Shown here piece by piece: positions 47,237 to 60,500 of a DNA stretch of 64,000 nt. The notes beneath the pieces are model-generated. The model made no database searches. It was given only the letters and a program-made list of their open reading frames with translations, and was not told the DNA's origin. Origin of the DNA: Rhyacichthys aspro (lineage: Eukaryota > Chordata > Actinopteri > Gobiiformes > Rhyacichthyidae); NCBI GenBank assembly GCA_036850595.1, contig CM072154.1, positions 11,291,330-11,355,329 of the forward strand, in the 5' to 3' direction. Position 1 is the first letter of the stretch, and every line of letters begins with the position of its first letter. Made by a program: the position numbers and the translations under genes.

Positions 47237-49758
47237 ATGAGTGGAGTGACGGACTGCAAACAGTCCGCTGACCATGCATCAAGGAAACGCTGTCCATCAC
47301 CAGAGCGGGTTGAAGACAACGCGGTACCCTGTAAGTCTGCCAAACCAAGGGACGCATTGGACAAGCAGGAGGTTACATCAAAAAGTGACAAAAACAGTGA
47401 GATAGAGAATAAAGAACAAGTTGGGATCGTATCAAAAGACACATCTACTGCACTAACAAGTTCAGACAGCACTGATGCGACTAGTTCACACACTGTCTCT
47501 AACTTGAGTGTAGACGGTCAAGGAGACAACAACCGTGAGAAACCACAGAGCACAGATGCAAAGGAACAACCAGAGAAATCCAGCACTCCTCTGGATCAGT
47601 CAGACTCTGCAGCCATAGCCGCTGCCGAGGCACTTGCCAGTCTCACAGGAGGAGATGGGGAAGATAGTGAAGAGGCGGCTTGCTCATCGAATAAGACCAA
47701 ACAGGTAAAACTGTTGAGCAAACTTAAACAACGTGTGGGCCACCAGTCTTCAAAGTCGGGCTCCAAAACCCAGGCAGCTGCAGCAGATAGCTCCACATCA
47801 ATGCATAGCACCGCCAGGGAGGATGCTGATGATGTGCCAGAAGGAGAAGAAGGTGATGAATCCATGTCTGGATCTTCTTCCACTGCAAGCTCCTCCTTTG
47901 CTTCAGAAAATGAGGAAAACGATGATGGGGAGTGTGCCATAGTGTCTGTGAAGATGGCCCCAGAAATGAGGCAGTCAGTGGCACTCCTTGCACAGGTTCA
48001 AATGAAGTTGGAGGCACTAGAGAAAAAGAGTGCCCGGCTTCACCAGCGCTTAGATGTCAAGATCAATCGCCAGAGACGCCCACATCTGGATCAGCGCAGC
48101 TCCATTGCAAAAACAATTCCTGGCTTCTGGGTCACAGCTGTATCCTTTTACTTCCAAAATATCCCTCATCTATGCTCCAGGGGAAATGTTTTAGATATTT
48201 ACATAATCAAATTGTTTCCCTTGATAAATGTTCCAGTTGTTGAATCACCCCCATCTATCAGCTCACATTGATGAAACTGATGAAGATGCTCTCAGCTACA
48301 TGACTGACCTGGAGGTAGAGGTTTGTGTTTATTTTTATTTTTTAGTTGTGAAGACATACATTTTACATTCCTTGTGTTTATTCCAGATTGAAACTTTCAA
48401 GAATAACAAGTTAGGCTATAGGATTCGATTTCACTTCAGGAGGAACCCATATTTTCAGAACAATATTATCATGAAGGAGCTTCACCTTGGAATGGGAGGT
48501 AAAACATGCCTTCAGCAATATGCAGAGTATTATGTGTATACTACTACTGAACGATGCCCTGCAGAGCTTTTAGTGTATAATTGTAAAATAGTTACTCTGT
48601 AATAATAGTTGTAACATATGGAAATGCTTACAGAATATTTAAAGAACTTTTCTCAAATATAGCATTAATTACAGTAGTCTTTGTTTCAGGATCTCCCATG
48701 TCGTTCTCTAACCCTATCTTGTGGCATCGTGGCCATAACCTGACCACCCACAGCGAACCAAGGAAAACGGCGCGTGGAGTCTACCAGACATTTTTCAATT
48801 GGTTTAGCGATCACAGCAACCCTGCACAAGATGATGTAGCACAGGTATGCAACAAAACTATTTCTATCTAAAGTATTTGACATTTCAGAGATACATAAAT
48901 GTTTATATATACACATTTAGATACTTAAGGACGACTTGTTCAGAGACCCACTGAGATACTACCTCACACCGCTGTGGGAGCCCAGGGAAAACGGAAGGTA
49001 TGACAAACGTTTAATATTTTTGAATGTGCGTGCCCTAACCCCATTATTAAACTATAAATTCTAAGAATACTTTTGCCACAAGATCTTGAAATTATAGGAC
49101 AAGTGTAAGCATTTACAGTTTCCTGGTGTTTTCTTCTAGGACCAGGTGTAATACATACCATTACAGTTAGGAGTGTTTTCAACTAACACAGGTGCTCTCT
49201 TTGTGTTGTACAGTGGTGCCAGTGGGACCCGGGTTGCTGACAACGGGAATGGAGACGACTGTGTGGTAATCTCCGACTCGGAAGATGAGCCTGAAGAGGA
49301 GGCTAGTGAGGAAGCCAGGGAAGCTGAAGGAGATCACAGTAAAGACCGGCAAGAGGACGACGGGGGCGAGGAGGACGACGACGAAGAAGTAGAGGAGGAA
49401 GAGGACGAGGAACAGGAAGAGGGCACGCGTCCAGGTGCAGGTCAGAGACACACTTCTAAAATCACTTTTCATTAAATATTGATTTAAATCATTTTTAATT
49501 AAAAATATTTAACATACTATTCTTACTGCTTTGTGATCTGCATGAAATAAAATGTACAGGCTAAACCAAATGGACATATATCTTCCTTAGATGAGAGTCT
49601 GGCAGAGGAGGAAGATGAGGATGATGAAGGTGGAGAAATAGTGATTGACGGTAAGGTAGCATTTATGAAGGATTTTCTTCATGTTTTATTTACTATTTGT
49701 CTAAATGTTTGTTGTATTGATGTCAGGCTCTGATGACACAGACCAGGAAGAAGCTTAA
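47237..49758 (+). CDS. tspyl2: TSPY-like protein 2, NAP/SET-family chromatin factor
   Basis: Eight exons in phase: 47237-48139, 48237-48314, 48387-48498, 48690-48844, 48921-48997, 49214-49434 (or 49440), 49591-49650, 49727-49758; about 545 residues. The start is the first ATG (MSGVTDCKQS); upstream frame sequence lacks ATG. The disordered Ser/Glu/Lys N-terminus leads to a NAP domain (about residues 245-440). It has a dimerisation helix (MRQSVALLAQVQMKLEALEK), IPGFWVTALLNHPHLS, YRIRFHFRRNPYFQNN, and FFNWFSDHS then DDLFRDPLRYYLTPLW, close to human TSPYL2 and SET. The tail is strongly acidic (long Asp/Glu runs), as in histone chaperones. TSPYL2 is nuclear and affects chromatin, cell-cycle arrest and neuronal gene expression in mammals. 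VVISDSEDE and EIVIDGSDD look like SUMO-interacting motifs. In human the gene lies beside GPR173. Polyadenylation signals follow at 50633-50638 and 50950-50955. Confidence 0.88.
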
Positions 49759-50955
49759 AAAAGGGGGCCTGTATTTTCATGAAGAGGCATCATGAGGGAC
49801 CAGACGCCAGGACGATGTAGACAATACTAAAGATTGATGAAGAACTGCAATGCTAGTCAATGATATGCACAAAATTTTTTTTCTACCTTAAAATAGACAT
49901 TTAAAATCAGGTTTAACAATGAGGTAAAGCCAAGGCAGTGTGTTCCCCTATATTTTATACATTCTCTTAACATTTTGAGAAATTATTTTAATACAACAAG
50001 ATATGTACAAATAGTTTAGACCATAGACAAGTAGCTTTTACAAGTATGGCAACTATGAGGTAACACTGTAATTGCCACTACTTGTGAAAACTTCACAGTT
50101 AGGAGTACATGTTTTTTAAAGCCAACCTATACTTTAGTTTTAATTTTAAGCATGACAGAATGAAACTGTCACAAACTAAAATATCAGGACCAGTGCATTT
50201 AGGATGTACTGAGTACCAACCAAATTTGTACTCAGGGATAATCTTTAATGAGCTATTTACAGGCTTTGGTTATTTTCTGCTCTGTATAATGAAACGTGGA
50301 CTCTACTGTAGTAAATAGGGACAGATATGATTTTGTCATGCAACCGAATTTTCGGATGGAGGATAATTTTCCCTTATCCTCTATATGTTTAAGCTTGTTA
50401 GATACAAAACCTCACCCTGGTTATCTGTAAACCATTTATGCTGTTAAAATTTATTGTTTATCAATGTCTTGTGTCTATGTGGCTTTTGTACTTTACAGAG
50501 TTTGACCGGTTTTAAGTTGGTGTGTGATTTTTCTATTGTAAAATGTTAATTATGTTTTCTCATTTACATCATGGCATGCAGGAAATGTTAGTCAGGATGT
50601 TAACATTTTGCATTATTTACAAGACTGTGTAGAATAAAAGAATTCACTGTGCACATATTTACTAAACATACATTTGAAATTATGGGGTGCACTGTAATAA
50701 ATAATTTAGTATTTGTATTTGCTTCCTTTTCTTAGCAATGACTTGTAAATGATATTTCAACTTTGTCTTTTGGAAAGGACATTAGACATAATTAATCCAT
50801 AAAAACTTTTAACAATGTGCATTTTTCACAAACCTGATTGGAAAGTATATTTTTTGTGCTGTAGAACATTGTTGTAAAATATGTTTTTGTTTGTTACTTT
50901 GACTTATTTGTTTTCTTTAGGATAAATGTTCACCTTTTGACTGACACTTAATAAA
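49759..50955 (+). other. tspyl2 3' UTR with two polyadenylation signals
   Basis: AT-rich sequence after the stop, without coding signs. AATAAA occurs at 50633-50638 and again at 50950-50955, so short (about 0.9 kb) and long (about 1.2 kb) 3' UTR forms are plausible. Confidence 0.6.
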
Positions 50956-50959
50956 AAAG

Positions 50960-53900
50960 GCAGTTGTTTTACGTGATACGTGAGTCCTATGGATTTTTCA
51001 ATTGCACCACTTTTGTTTTATGCTAATAGTTCCTAATTTCAATCATCAACAAAGCACATGGTTTATTAACATATTTATAGTGTTTTAGAGCCACAACACA
51101 TAAATGTACACATTAAATATTGACTAGAGGAGCCTTGAACAAAGATTTAGCTTTCTTAGGCGTTTCAAGGACTCTTCAGTATTTCAAGGGCTCCAGGTGA
51201 GTGTAAAGGACATCTGCTAAAAATCAAAAGGCTGTTTTAATTTGCTGTGTTACAATAAATATGAGCTTAACTCAAGATGCATTCTATTTTTTGGCAGTTT
51301 TTGTGCAGTAAAACTTTACTTAAACAACACTAAATGATTGTTTAGCCATAAGATGGCAGTATTGTTCATGTTATTGTGTGTGTGCTCTGAATGTTCTGTT
51401 GGTGACTCTGTATTTTAATGACACCTAGTGTGCTTTCAACAAAACATTAGCTACTATTTAGATGTGACTTTTCATAAAAGCCCAGGATGCTGGAAACATG
51501 TGACTTCTTCACATGTGTTATGCTTAGCTTCACCACGCTCCACTTATGAGAATGACAGTCTAAGAAAATAAAAAACCTGCTGAGATACAGCTGCTCTTTA
51601 ATGTATTTCCTCTTTGATATGACAGCAGGGTGTGATATTACTGACATTTTAAATGTAGCAGCAAACTGCCTGGGGTAAGACATTTTTGGACAGGCCCAGA
51701 CAAAGGAAGAGCAGCAGTGTTGCAACGGTACACTTAAACCCTTGATTCTACTTTTAATGCACAGCTATAAATATTCCACTAGCAAAAACCTATCCTGCTG
51801 TAGGCCCTGCAGCACCCAGAGAATGCAGTCGAGGATGGACATATACTATTAATACTGATGACGGAAGCACATTATACTGTACCTCGTGAAATGATCTCAT
51901 GTGAAACAGTGTTTGTGTCAGCTTTGAAGGAGTTTCACGCACACCAAGCGCACCTCCAAGCACAACATTTTTATGAATTAATAATGGGCTTGATTCCTGC
52001 AATATTGATTGTGACAAACTAAGCACAGATTGCTGGGACAACAAAGCCATCCTCAGGGTGCTTTGTGGTCTCAGGGTTATCTGTGTAGTCTTTGTTATGT
52101 GTGGGGTGGCAAAGGCCTAAACGGATTCCCCAGTGTAAACTCCACTCCCTTGAAGTGAGCTTGTGTTGCTACTGTACACAAATCATCTTGTCATACTGCT
52201 TCATGTTCTCTCGTTTCACAAAGTAGTTCTCTGGAATCTGTAACCCACACTAATATGCTGTAGACTCAAATCTACTAAAATAACACAGAGCGGCTCATTC
52301 TTCATCGGGGTGATGTCAAAAAATGATTTACTTCTGTGGGGTGAACAAGAAAGGGGCTTGTACTGCTTTCGACTCATCTGTTGAGTAATGTGATAGGTTA
52401 AACAATCCCCCACTGAATACCAGCTACCTGTGCATATCTGCATACCTGTGGACATCACACAATTACCTCCCTTTTTATAACAGCACAGTGCGTGGATGTG
52501 TGATTGTCTGCTCGTCAGTTAATCAAGATAAAGCAAGCCACGTGAACTGTTCATTGGAGGAAACACAGACGGATGAGAAACGAGCAAAGAGCGACTATGA
52601 TTGAGGGAAACGGATGAGTGCGACGATAAGCGGAGCTGCCTGGGCCCTGACAGATACACACGGCAGATGGATGACTCTTATCTGGGAGATCACAGAGTGC
52701 ATACTCACGCCTAGGCCCTGTAACACAGAGCCACGATCACACCAGACAGACGAATAGGCCTGCCCCCCACTAATCACATTGCACATGCAGGATGCGCACG
52801 CATGGGGACGCACACCTACACACACCAACCACTTGACAGAATGAACAGATTGCAGGGCTATACCTTTGTGTGTTTGACATTGAAATTCACCTGAAGTCAA
52901 GTGTCGTCAAGGATGTGTATAGCGACAGATAAGAGGAATCTATATTTTTTATCTTAATTGAAAGAGCGAAGCAGCCTCCGTGCGCTTGCTGTAAACATGT
53001 GTGAAAGCAGACAAATTCATCTGCTAAAGAGGCAACACATGGGCCTAATCTAAGAGGATAGAAACACAAGTATTTAAGCTCAAAACTGTTGACAGTAAAA
53101 GCTAGACTAGGGAAACTTTGTATGTACATTTGTAAAAAAAAAAAAAAAAAAATTATCCCAGATCAGAGCTATACTTTGCGGTCAATTATGAAATTCTAAA
53201 TACAAATAAATTATCGAAATGTATCAGAGAAGTTGTCTTCACTGAAGGAAATCTGCACAAAGTAGCATTGCATCAAACATTTTTATCTTATTTGGGAGTG
53301 TTAGGACAAAAGGGTGAGACAAAATACTGATAAACTTACGCCAGATCAAGATTGCACAAAAATATAGACTAGACTGTAGTGGGGTCTCAAATTTATCTAC
53401 ATATCAAAAGTCTGTGAAGAAGAAACCTACGGGAAAAATATACAATTCAACTCCAGAACTGTTTGGGTTTCACTTCAGACTTGAGCAGATTGAACGCCTG
53501 CACTTGTGACATGGGCAAGTTAAACATTTCTCACACTTTCATAATAAGCTCTTCTGTCCTGTCACTTTTCTGTGCAATGCCACACCATAGACACATTTAC
53601 AAACATTGTCTTTTTCCTCATCTGCCTCACATCACTATTTTCTTTACGTCCAACTCTTGTTCTTTGGACGGCCCTCCTCTTGGACAGCTGTTGAATCTCC
53701 CACATTTTAAAGTGGGGAAGAGTGCCAGTCTTGTCTTGGAGGCAGATGGTGGCTCGTTGGCTGGCCCGGCTGAACACGTGGCACGTTGGGAGGACTGCAG
53801 ACGACGCTCCCATCTCTCTCCGTAACGGGGCTCTTTCTGTATTAAAAAAAAACCACCTCTGTTTTAATACATCGCATGGACGGACAGGCTGCAACTGGAA

Positions 53901-55779
53901 TGCGAGCCACGTCCTCGCGCTCCCCTCGCACTCTCATGGATGTTGCCCTCCTTTGATAATCATCGGCGTGTGACGTTCACGAATGTCACACAGCACCTGT
54001 TCCCTTATCTTGCATTCCGCTGTTTACATTCTTTCAAGGTTTACGATAATTATTAAGGATCTTGTAAAAGCACTGACATTCTGATATTCTTTTTCTCCTC
54101 TTCTTCTTCTTCTTCTCCACCCTTGGATTTCCTCTCAGGGTCATATTTGAAGTTGGCGTGTTAAAACGCTCCCCACGATCAATTAATCAGTATGAGAAAG
54201 ACCATCAGTGAGTCAAATAATGGGTTGTTTTCCCTGGAGGCGACAATACACCTACGACTGTATTGATTGATGTGGCAAGGATCCTCGTGGCCTACATAGA
54301 TAAAACCCCACGTCTCGCCCTAACTATCCATTAGACGTGAACATCCTACTGTCAGGGCTTTGCCAGTGTTTACTTTCCACTCCACCCTATCTGTCTCCAT
54401 GTTACAAAATCCATCCATCACGCTGGAAGTAACAGGCCTGTTCAGCTACTATTTCCTGCCGTTTCCCTCACGTAGACAAACGGGGACAAAAAAAAAAAAA
54501 AAAAAGGTATGCTGTGGCATTCTATCTCTGCAGCAAGTCGAGGCAGTAGTAGTGGGTGCGTGCTGGTGAGATAAGCCCATGGAGAGGTTGATTATCAAAA
54601 ATACAAACCTTAAAAGGTGTTTGGGAGTGAGAATGAGAGCTGGTCAACTCACTAGTGTCCATGGCCGAAGTTCAGCGCACACGGAAACCTGAACTCAGGA
54701 CTTGCTATTGACTCATTTCCTCAGCTGGAAACACCTCCTGCAGGGCGGCAAATAACAAAAAAAAAAACAAAAAAAACTCTCCTGGATGTATCTTGCAATG
54801 TAGATCACATTTGGCTGATTCCCAACTAGAGATAAAGTCACAGCAAAGCAAAGAGATCCATCCAAAGTGATTAAAAAGAGTGTCAAAAGTTAGATGTGGA
54901 CATGTCTCGTCTTTAACACGCACTGCCCTTCTTCCGTGACCTTTTACACAGCTGCTTCATGTGTTTATTTGAAGTACTTTCTCACAGGGTTAAAGAATAT
55001 AGACTTTTGTAAATCCAGTGCACCATACTGCGTCAGAGCTCACCCACAAGGACAGTAATGATGAGAGGTGCTCTATAGAAACGGCTTTAATTCCAAAGCT
55101 CTGTTAATAGGACCGATGCCTTTTTACTACAAGCCCCCCTCCACCTCCTCAGTCTTGGTTACTTTGTCACCGTTGTTGTGAACCCTGGTACTAGGCACAG
55201 AGGAATGCCAAGAATCTGTTTCGGCTGACTTGACTCTTATGTAGAGCTAAAGAGTGATGGTGACATTGTCCATGGGCTATTATGGCGGATCATGTTTAAG
55301 AATAGGGCCACGGTCCTCTTGGTTCATGAGAAAAACATTTGGCTTCAACGTGGGTCCATGCACCATTTCATTCCAATAATTAGGATGGAAAGTCTTACCA
55401 TGTCACATTTGGTAACTGTGTGTGGGACTCACCAGCAGTGACAGGGTTAATCATACCCATATGGTGTACCAAGAGGTTTCCAATGCTGCTGTGGGGCCAA
55501 CAGCAGAGAGAGGAAGGCTGGGTGGGGGCAGAACAGACGGGAGAGGACAGCGGGGCACACTCGCTCCCAACACCTGCACCTGGTCACTTGATTTCCACTT
55601 GAACTCCCTGGAAAGGATAAACGAGCTGCGCATTGAACACATCACGAGGAAGTTTTTTTGGCAAGAGCGGAACAAACTGTGTGATTTTTTACATTTTTTT
55701 AAAGACATGAATGCATTAGCGAGAAGTACAAGGTAATCGCTTTACTCCGAGGGAATTTACGAACCTATTTGGATACGTT
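50960..55779. other. Intergenic stretch between tspyl2 and sema3f
   Basis: Nearly 5 kb with no frame that resembles a protein. It holds A runs near 53135-53151, 54488-54505 and 54759-54776, and a TTC repeat near 54098-54117. Since sema3f is a developmental guidance gene, enhancers here are likely, but none is identifiable by eye. Confidence 0.5.
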
Positions 55780-55920
55780 CCTGTAGCGTTGACGGAGATT
55801 TTCCGAGCGGCTCCGAATGTCTCCAAACGCGGGGGGAATGCGGCGCTAACATCCCCGAAGTTTTTGCCTGGTGCTGCGAGGCTAAGCGGACCAAGGAAAG
55901 GCTAAGTCAGAAAGCCAAAG
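55780..55920 (+). promoter_or_regulatory. CpG-rich start region and probable noncoding exon 1 of sema3f
   Basis: CpG dinucleotides are concentrated here (for example around 55785-55860), ending in a good donor, GCCAAAG|GTAAGAC, after 55920. The next acceptor with coding sequence is at 57518, so a 5' UTR intron of about 1.6 kb is likely. There is no clear TATA box. Assignment to sema3f rests on strand and position. Confidence 0.45.
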
Positions 55921-57518
55921 GTAAGACATTTTGACGTCTTCTTAGCTTAACTTTTAACTTGGGGTTGGTTACTGTGTAGCGTCAAGTGGATGAGTGCATT
56001 GCCTCCTATTTCTGGCGCTGGAGTTCTCAGGTAAGCGCGCACTCGCAGCGGAAAATAAAAAGAAGTAGGTTAAACAAATGCTGTCATTATTTTTTTATGG
56101 TGGAACATCAAATTCTTAGGCTACAGCAGCCCTTGAAATTGTTCTGCTGTTGATTTAAGGAACAGAAATAGCAACAGGGACAGTTTACATTCATTCATCT
56201 TTCACATTTATTTATTTAAATCGAAAATTCTTTAAATATCAATATGATATTTTTATCCATGGGCGTCTAATCCAGAAGAGAGTCTATGCATTTGATTAAA
56301 AAAAGGCCAAATATAGACTGATTTTGGTTTGACTTTGATCTCCATGTCATCCTACTTAAAATAAGAATGGTAAAATCACACTAAAATGTGTTACACAAGC
56401 AAAATGGTGGCTGCACTAATTTCAATAAAAATGTTATTATTATGCTCATTTTTAATGTTTGATTGTTGCATTTACTTCCTGGAGATATTATAGATGACAT
56501 TCCTTAGTGGCGTACAGTAGCCTAAACTATTTAAATTGTAACCTTGAGTAATATTCTGGATTTCTTAAGTTTTCCCAATATTCTCATTTCATATGACTTT
56601 AAGGAAACACCATTTTAAGAGATATGTCACAAATAAATAAACACCTGAGCTCATCCTGTGAAATCTGATTTTAAAAAAATGAAGGTTTCTTTTGCATCCT
56701 TTTATACCTAAAAGCCTTGTTCTGCAGGAATATTTCTGTGCCACATGAGGCCTGTTCTGCACTTGTCCCAAGACAAAGAGAAGCCCCTGGGGTGGCTTAT
56801 AGCCGCACACAGCACACCTTCAGAGGCACTATTTAATGGATGTTATGGACTCAGCTTTTAGTATTCATAATTTATATGGGATCCTCTCCAGCAAAGTGCA
56901 GATGCATAATGAATGCTTGAGTTAAGGTCTAACAGTTAGGCTAGGTTTCAACACCCCTAAACTGTCAGGAATTGTTTCAGAGAGGACTACCTGTTTCTTT
57001 GAACTGTCATGTACTTCACTCTTCAACTCCTGAAAATGCACAGACGTACTTTGTTGAAAGACCAAGACAGAGGCAGAGGGAATCACTGATGGGCATCAGA
57101 GTCTCGTTATATACACTTCTCACAGAAGAAAGTCAATGAAATCTATGTCAATGAAAGTCTAATGTGCTGATTAAAACACCCACAGGACAAGGCAGGGCAT
57201 CATTATTCACTCTTTTTAAATATTTTTTTCCAGTTGTCCGTTCTTGCAAAATATATATAGATATATTATGCAGTCTTTACACATACATTTACACTTTAAA
57301 TAAATAATAGGCCTGTCATCTTTTCCACAGCAGGTGTGAAGGTTTGGACGTTGTTCTCCCTTGCCAAACTTGCCTTTTTGAAGGCTTCAGGCCAAACTTG
57401 TGATCACTGAAGATCAGAGAAAGCCTCTTGCCTCTCCTTACCTTCTTTTTCTGTCTTCTCTTTTCTCATGGGGCACACTGTAATAATAGTTCATTCCTTT
57501 TTTCCCTTTTTCTTCCAG
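55921..57518 (+). other. 5' UTR intron of sema3f
   Basis: Bounded by the GTAAGA donor at 55921 and the TTTTCTTCCAG acceptor at 57518. AT-rich, no coding frames; a short AT/TATA run lies near 57250-57268. Confidence 0.45.
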
Positions 57519-57543
57519 ATTTAGATCTCTGTGGGCTACCTGC

Positions 57544-60500
57544 ATGACTGTTACCATGACAGCATCTGGAGCCCAACTCCTCCTGTTGGCCTTGTGTGTT
57601 TACAGAGGCTCGGCCCTTCAGCAGTCTGCTCCGAGGGTTCGACTCTCCTTTAAAGGTGAGCTCATCCGCTTGAACTAAAACTCCATGACAGCAGGGATGA
57701 TCGTAATAGTTTTGTTTCTTCTACTTTGTTTTCTACGTGTTACTCCCTTGCACAATATTTCCTCTTACATATGTAAAGAGCATATTTCCTGCCTCTTGTC
57801 AAACAGAGCAGTCCTGAAAACAAAAGGTGGATATTACGTGTGGCTGGTAGTGCCCTTCAGGACCTCCCCACCCTTAAACCCAGTGTGCACGCCACTCCAA
57901 ATGCTCATTCTTGCTGTTTTATCGTCTGGCGCGATGACACAATAAGGGAACACCTGAAACTTGATCATAAAGCCAAAATGATATTTGAGCGTTTAAATGT
58001 TTTAGCCGCAAGGTAAAATTTGAGGCTAGTGTTTGGGATTTTCCCATGTACAGTCTGCTGCCTGTGTTCATTTAGTCTAATGGCACAGACTCATGTTTCA
58101 AATATGTGCATGACACCTTTGATCAAAAACAATGCTGTGTGATTACAGTTATCTGTGCATCCATGTCTCACACACCTGACTTGCCTTCCTCACAATAAGA
58201 ATTACAGGCATGAAGATTTACGACATGCATTTTAAGTCAGTCATTTTTTGTGTCTAGGCAGTGTTTTGAATCAGTCTGCTGCAATTTAATAGTTACCAGT
58301 GAGATTTTGCACAATTTGACATACGCTGCACATTATTGGTTAAAACCTGAACTGGCAGCTTGAGTCAACATGCTGTTTTGAATTCACATTGAACTGGTAA
58401 GACTGAAAACAGATGTCTACGTGCTTTTATACAGGAACGGGTCCATTTGTAGCAAAGAATAATAACAGTGCAGTTTAACATGACCTTTGACACCAATCCT
58501 TATTCAGTAAACAGCTTACATGCACCAGTGTAGTTTTTAAAACCAGGTTTGGACTTGAACTTGATCGTGTTCTTCCTTGTAAACATTTGACGTCCAGGAT
58601 TTCACACCTGTAAAGTCTCTTTTACTGGAGCTGGTCACTTTCAGTGTAGGTGTATGCACATAAAGCAGTGTCGTTCACAAACCCTCTCCCTTCCCCCAGT
58701 GCCAAACAAAAAAGAGAAAAGTTGGATTTACTCCCTAACAGTTTTGTGCCACTGGGAGGATTTATTGTTCATTGTTTGTGACAGCGAGTTTCTTTGTTCC
58801 TGGAGGCGCCTATGGAGGAGGTTTTGGGGCGCCTGGGGGCATGTGATTTCTGAACGAATGAACCAGCCTGAATGACACACTGGGATACAGGAGGCCCGCA
58901 GAAGATAGCCATCTTGTATTGTTTCCTCTGTTGCTGGGAAGCTTTTCCAGTTATACATACTTCAAAAGCTTTGACCGAGTCACAGAGAATTAGTCAGCAT
59001 TGCTAGAGAGCACATTGTTCAGGGAAACTCAAGCCGAATTTGAGAATCTCATGTACTAACAGTGCTGTCACCAGTTTACTTGAGACTAAACAGCAGTGGT
59101 CATTAGTGCTTTAGTGACAGTATGTTGTAGGGTTGAAACATGAGACCGTCCAGTGATGCAGCTGCAGTTTCATACTTCAATCAAATGTCCTTCCCAGTGT
59201 TTCCCTGAAAGTATCAGAATGTTGTCAGGGGATAACTGATTGCTGAATGTTTCCCAGATGATGGCAGTGCATTGTTGGCTATTTTTGGAGAATGGACACA
59301 TGTAAAGGGGTGTGGTGTTGCTACATTTAGCCTGTTCAGTGAATCCACTATGGCCCAGTGGACTTTGGCAACAGGCTTGTTATCCTGTGTTTACCTCTGA
59401 GAAACAGAACCGGACCTCGCCTCACCTCTAAGGCTCCATCCCGCGTTGGCCGGAGATCCGATTGCATAGTTTATTTTAGTGGCACCTTGACTGCATCCTG
59501 TTAACATTGACCCCAAAAGGGAAGATGGCTGCCACTTTGATGTAAATAAAGATTGTGCTTCCTCCTGGATCCCTGTAAGCCTGCTTCTAAGGCTGTCTGT
59601 GAACATTTGTCATTATATAAGCCTGCTGTCTTTAACATGCCTCCGCCATGTCCCAGTGTGCACATATGGTGGTCACTATGTTAGACGCGTCGCAGATGTG
59701 TGTGCGGCTTTTTATGTGAAGAGTTATTAAATGTAGCATTGGAAACAATCACATTTATAGGTGTGGTACAAGCGGTGTCCATTTGTCTCTGCAGCAGCTG
59801 CACATTTGAAAATTGTTCAATCGTAGCTTTCAGCTGAACAAAAAAACAAGAAACATTTTCCACTGCAGAGCATGTCTTAACAGGTTATGCTCTGCTGAAC
59901 AAATCCTGATCTTAAGAATTAGCTCCAAGTTCCACTGACCGTGTATCCTAAGGGACCTGCTTTTATGTCCATGTGGCATGTGGTGCCTTAAACTCAATCA
60001 GACAGTCTGGGCACATAAAATATTGAGATCTTAAAAGCGAATATGTTTCTTAAAATGCTGCGAGTTGAGTTATATTTAATCAGTGGCACACATTTTTCTA
60101 GAAATGAAGTTAGAAGGGTGTTGTTCAAGGGACCATAAGTTCAGCCTAAGCACTTATGAAACAGTTCAGGCATTAGGTGAACATTGCAGATTTGTGAAGT
60201 AACCTTTGTCTCCACATGTAAAACAACTGGTGTGAACTAAATGGAAAAGTGATGTCTTTTTCCTTTACACAGAGCTCATGGACACACGGGCAGCAAGACC
60301 CTTCAGTTTCTCCTTCAACACCAGTGACTATCGCATACTGCATATGGATCAGGATCAGGGCCGTCTATACCTGGGCAGCCGGGAGTACCTTGTGGCCCTG
60401 GATATGCATAACGTCAACAAGGAGCCTCTTATAGTGTGTACAAATGCTTGCTTTTTGCTTAAATCCAGTCTGCTATTTGCTACATGCCGTAAGTCTCTTA

